Assembly (NCBI RefSeq): GCF_002836715.1
Contig: NZ_PJAT01000134.1
Span: forward strand, 1 to 64,000
Length of the DNA: 64,000 nucleotides
Reading direction: 5' to 3'
From: Psychrobacter sp. 4Dc
GTDB taxonomy: Bacteria; Pseudomonadota; Gammaproteobacteria; Pseudomonadales; Moraxellaceae
Below the pieces are notes generated by a model. That model had not been told where the DNA came from. It searched no databases and saw only the letters and a list, made by a program, of their open reading frames with translations. Position numbers and translations under genes: made by a program. This document shows positions 63,640 through 64,000 of this stretch, piece after piece; position 1 is the first letter of the stretch; every line of letters starts with the position of its first letter.

Positions 63640-64000
63640 TTATATATGTTTTTCATCGTGATAATGCTGAACGAAGTGATTGGCTGTCAATGGTAATGGT
63701 TGTTCGGTATCCAGTTGATAGCATGTTAGATAGCCGCTATCCACTGCAGCAGAGTAGTCGGTACAGGCAACTTGTGGGCTGAGTGGCTCAGGTGTGCCAG
63801 TGAGCCAATAATGCCCGACGAACACAGGTTTATGAGTTTTTAGCGCAAAGTCAATATTTTCAGCCAACGCATCAGGCGGTATTTGTGCCAACGCGGACGA
63901 TGGAGCACGAGACACTTCACGCAGGGTGCGTGTATTTAACTCATCTAGCCACCAGCGTACTCGTACTCGCGTACGCTCAGTACCTTCTTTGTCTACCATC
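63640..64000 (-). CDS. Metallophosphoesterase-like protein, C-terminal part (cut by window edge)
   Basis: The frame enters from beyond position 64000 and stops at 63640, so only the last 120 residues are visible. The end FVGHYWLTGTPEPLSPQVACTDYSAAVDSGYLTCYQLDTEQPL has the GHYW segment with a metal-ligand His and the CTDYS pattern of calcineurin-like (metallophosphoesterase) proteins. The ATG at 63999 is internal, not a start. The true length and the N-terminal metal motifs cannot be seen. Substrate unknown. Confidence 0.75.
   Translation of the reverse strand, partial: MVDKEGTERTRVRVRWWLDELNTRTLREVSRAPSSALAQIPPDALAENIDFALKTHKPVFVGHYWLTGTPEPLSPQVACTDYSAAVDSGYLTCYQLDTEQPLPLTANHFVQHYHDEKHI

Noticed and set aside
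1..64000. Insertion sequences, prophage, integrons, toxin-antitoxin or defence islands, tRNA or rRNA genes
   Set aside because: No transposase, integrase, phage or defence-type proteins and no tRNA/rRNA-like sequence were recognised; nearly all genes are conserved chromosomal functions.

Overview
This window reads as a chromosomal segment of a gammaproteobacterium of the family Moraxellaceae, most likely Psychrobacter. That is inferred from gene order and protein character: the fdxA-mutS neighbour pair, scattered type II secretion genes, an Acinetobacter-type pilin/competence cluster, a 1395-residue RNase E and a 1036-residue MutS with low-complexity insertions. No 16S gene or other decisive marker is present. 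I see no tRNA, rRNA, insertion sequence, prophage or CRISPR array. Most of the window is core genome.

Layout. 0.3-4.8 kb: an AraC-type regulator, an unrecognised 353-residue protein, then gspF and gspG of type II secretion. 5.1-9.7 kb: cell-envelope functions, namely a free-standing copy of the DsbD N-terminal domain, full-length dsbD and the outer-membrane phospholipase pldA. 9.7-20.7 kb: a ComF-like protein, then a type IV pilus block (fimU-pilV-pilW-pilX-pilY1, two PilE-like pilins, the major pilin behind a clear sigma-54 promoter, and a TfpX/TfpZ-type accessory protein). 20.8-27.7 kb: fdxA and mutS on the minus strand, then secA. 27.9-34.6 kb: a small lipoprotein, two DUF2382 proteins, a thiolase, homoserine dehydrogenase and a DsbC-like protein. 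35-44 kb: a DUF808 membrane protein, rne and rluC divergent across a 1.17 kb gap, a HAD hydrolase and engB. 44.5-51.4 kb: cytochromes c5 and c4, a membrane protein, rnfH, bamE, fur, and pilU/pilT. 51.7-64 kb: yggS, a CNNM/CorC-type protein, nadE, a PerM-like permease, pdxB, epmA, an SDR, a YaiI-family protein, purK, purE and the end of a metallophosphoesterase-like gene.

How the genes work together. Three themes recur. The first is assembly and retraction of type IV pili, and probably DNA uptake: minor pilins, PilY1, PilA, TfpZ and the retraction ATPases PilT/PilU, with ComF nearby. The second is envelope protein export and folding: SecA, GspF/G, DsbD, DsbC and BamE. The third is central metabolism and cofactors: PurE/PurK, NadE, PdxB, Hom and thiolase. 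I did not find a convincing new defence or mobile system. The items most worth following up are the sigma-54/TGTC-rich region before pilA, the duplicated DsbD-alpha gene, the unrecognised 353-residue protein, several strong hairpins outside coding sequence, and a six-unit 15-bp tandem repeat upstream of hom.
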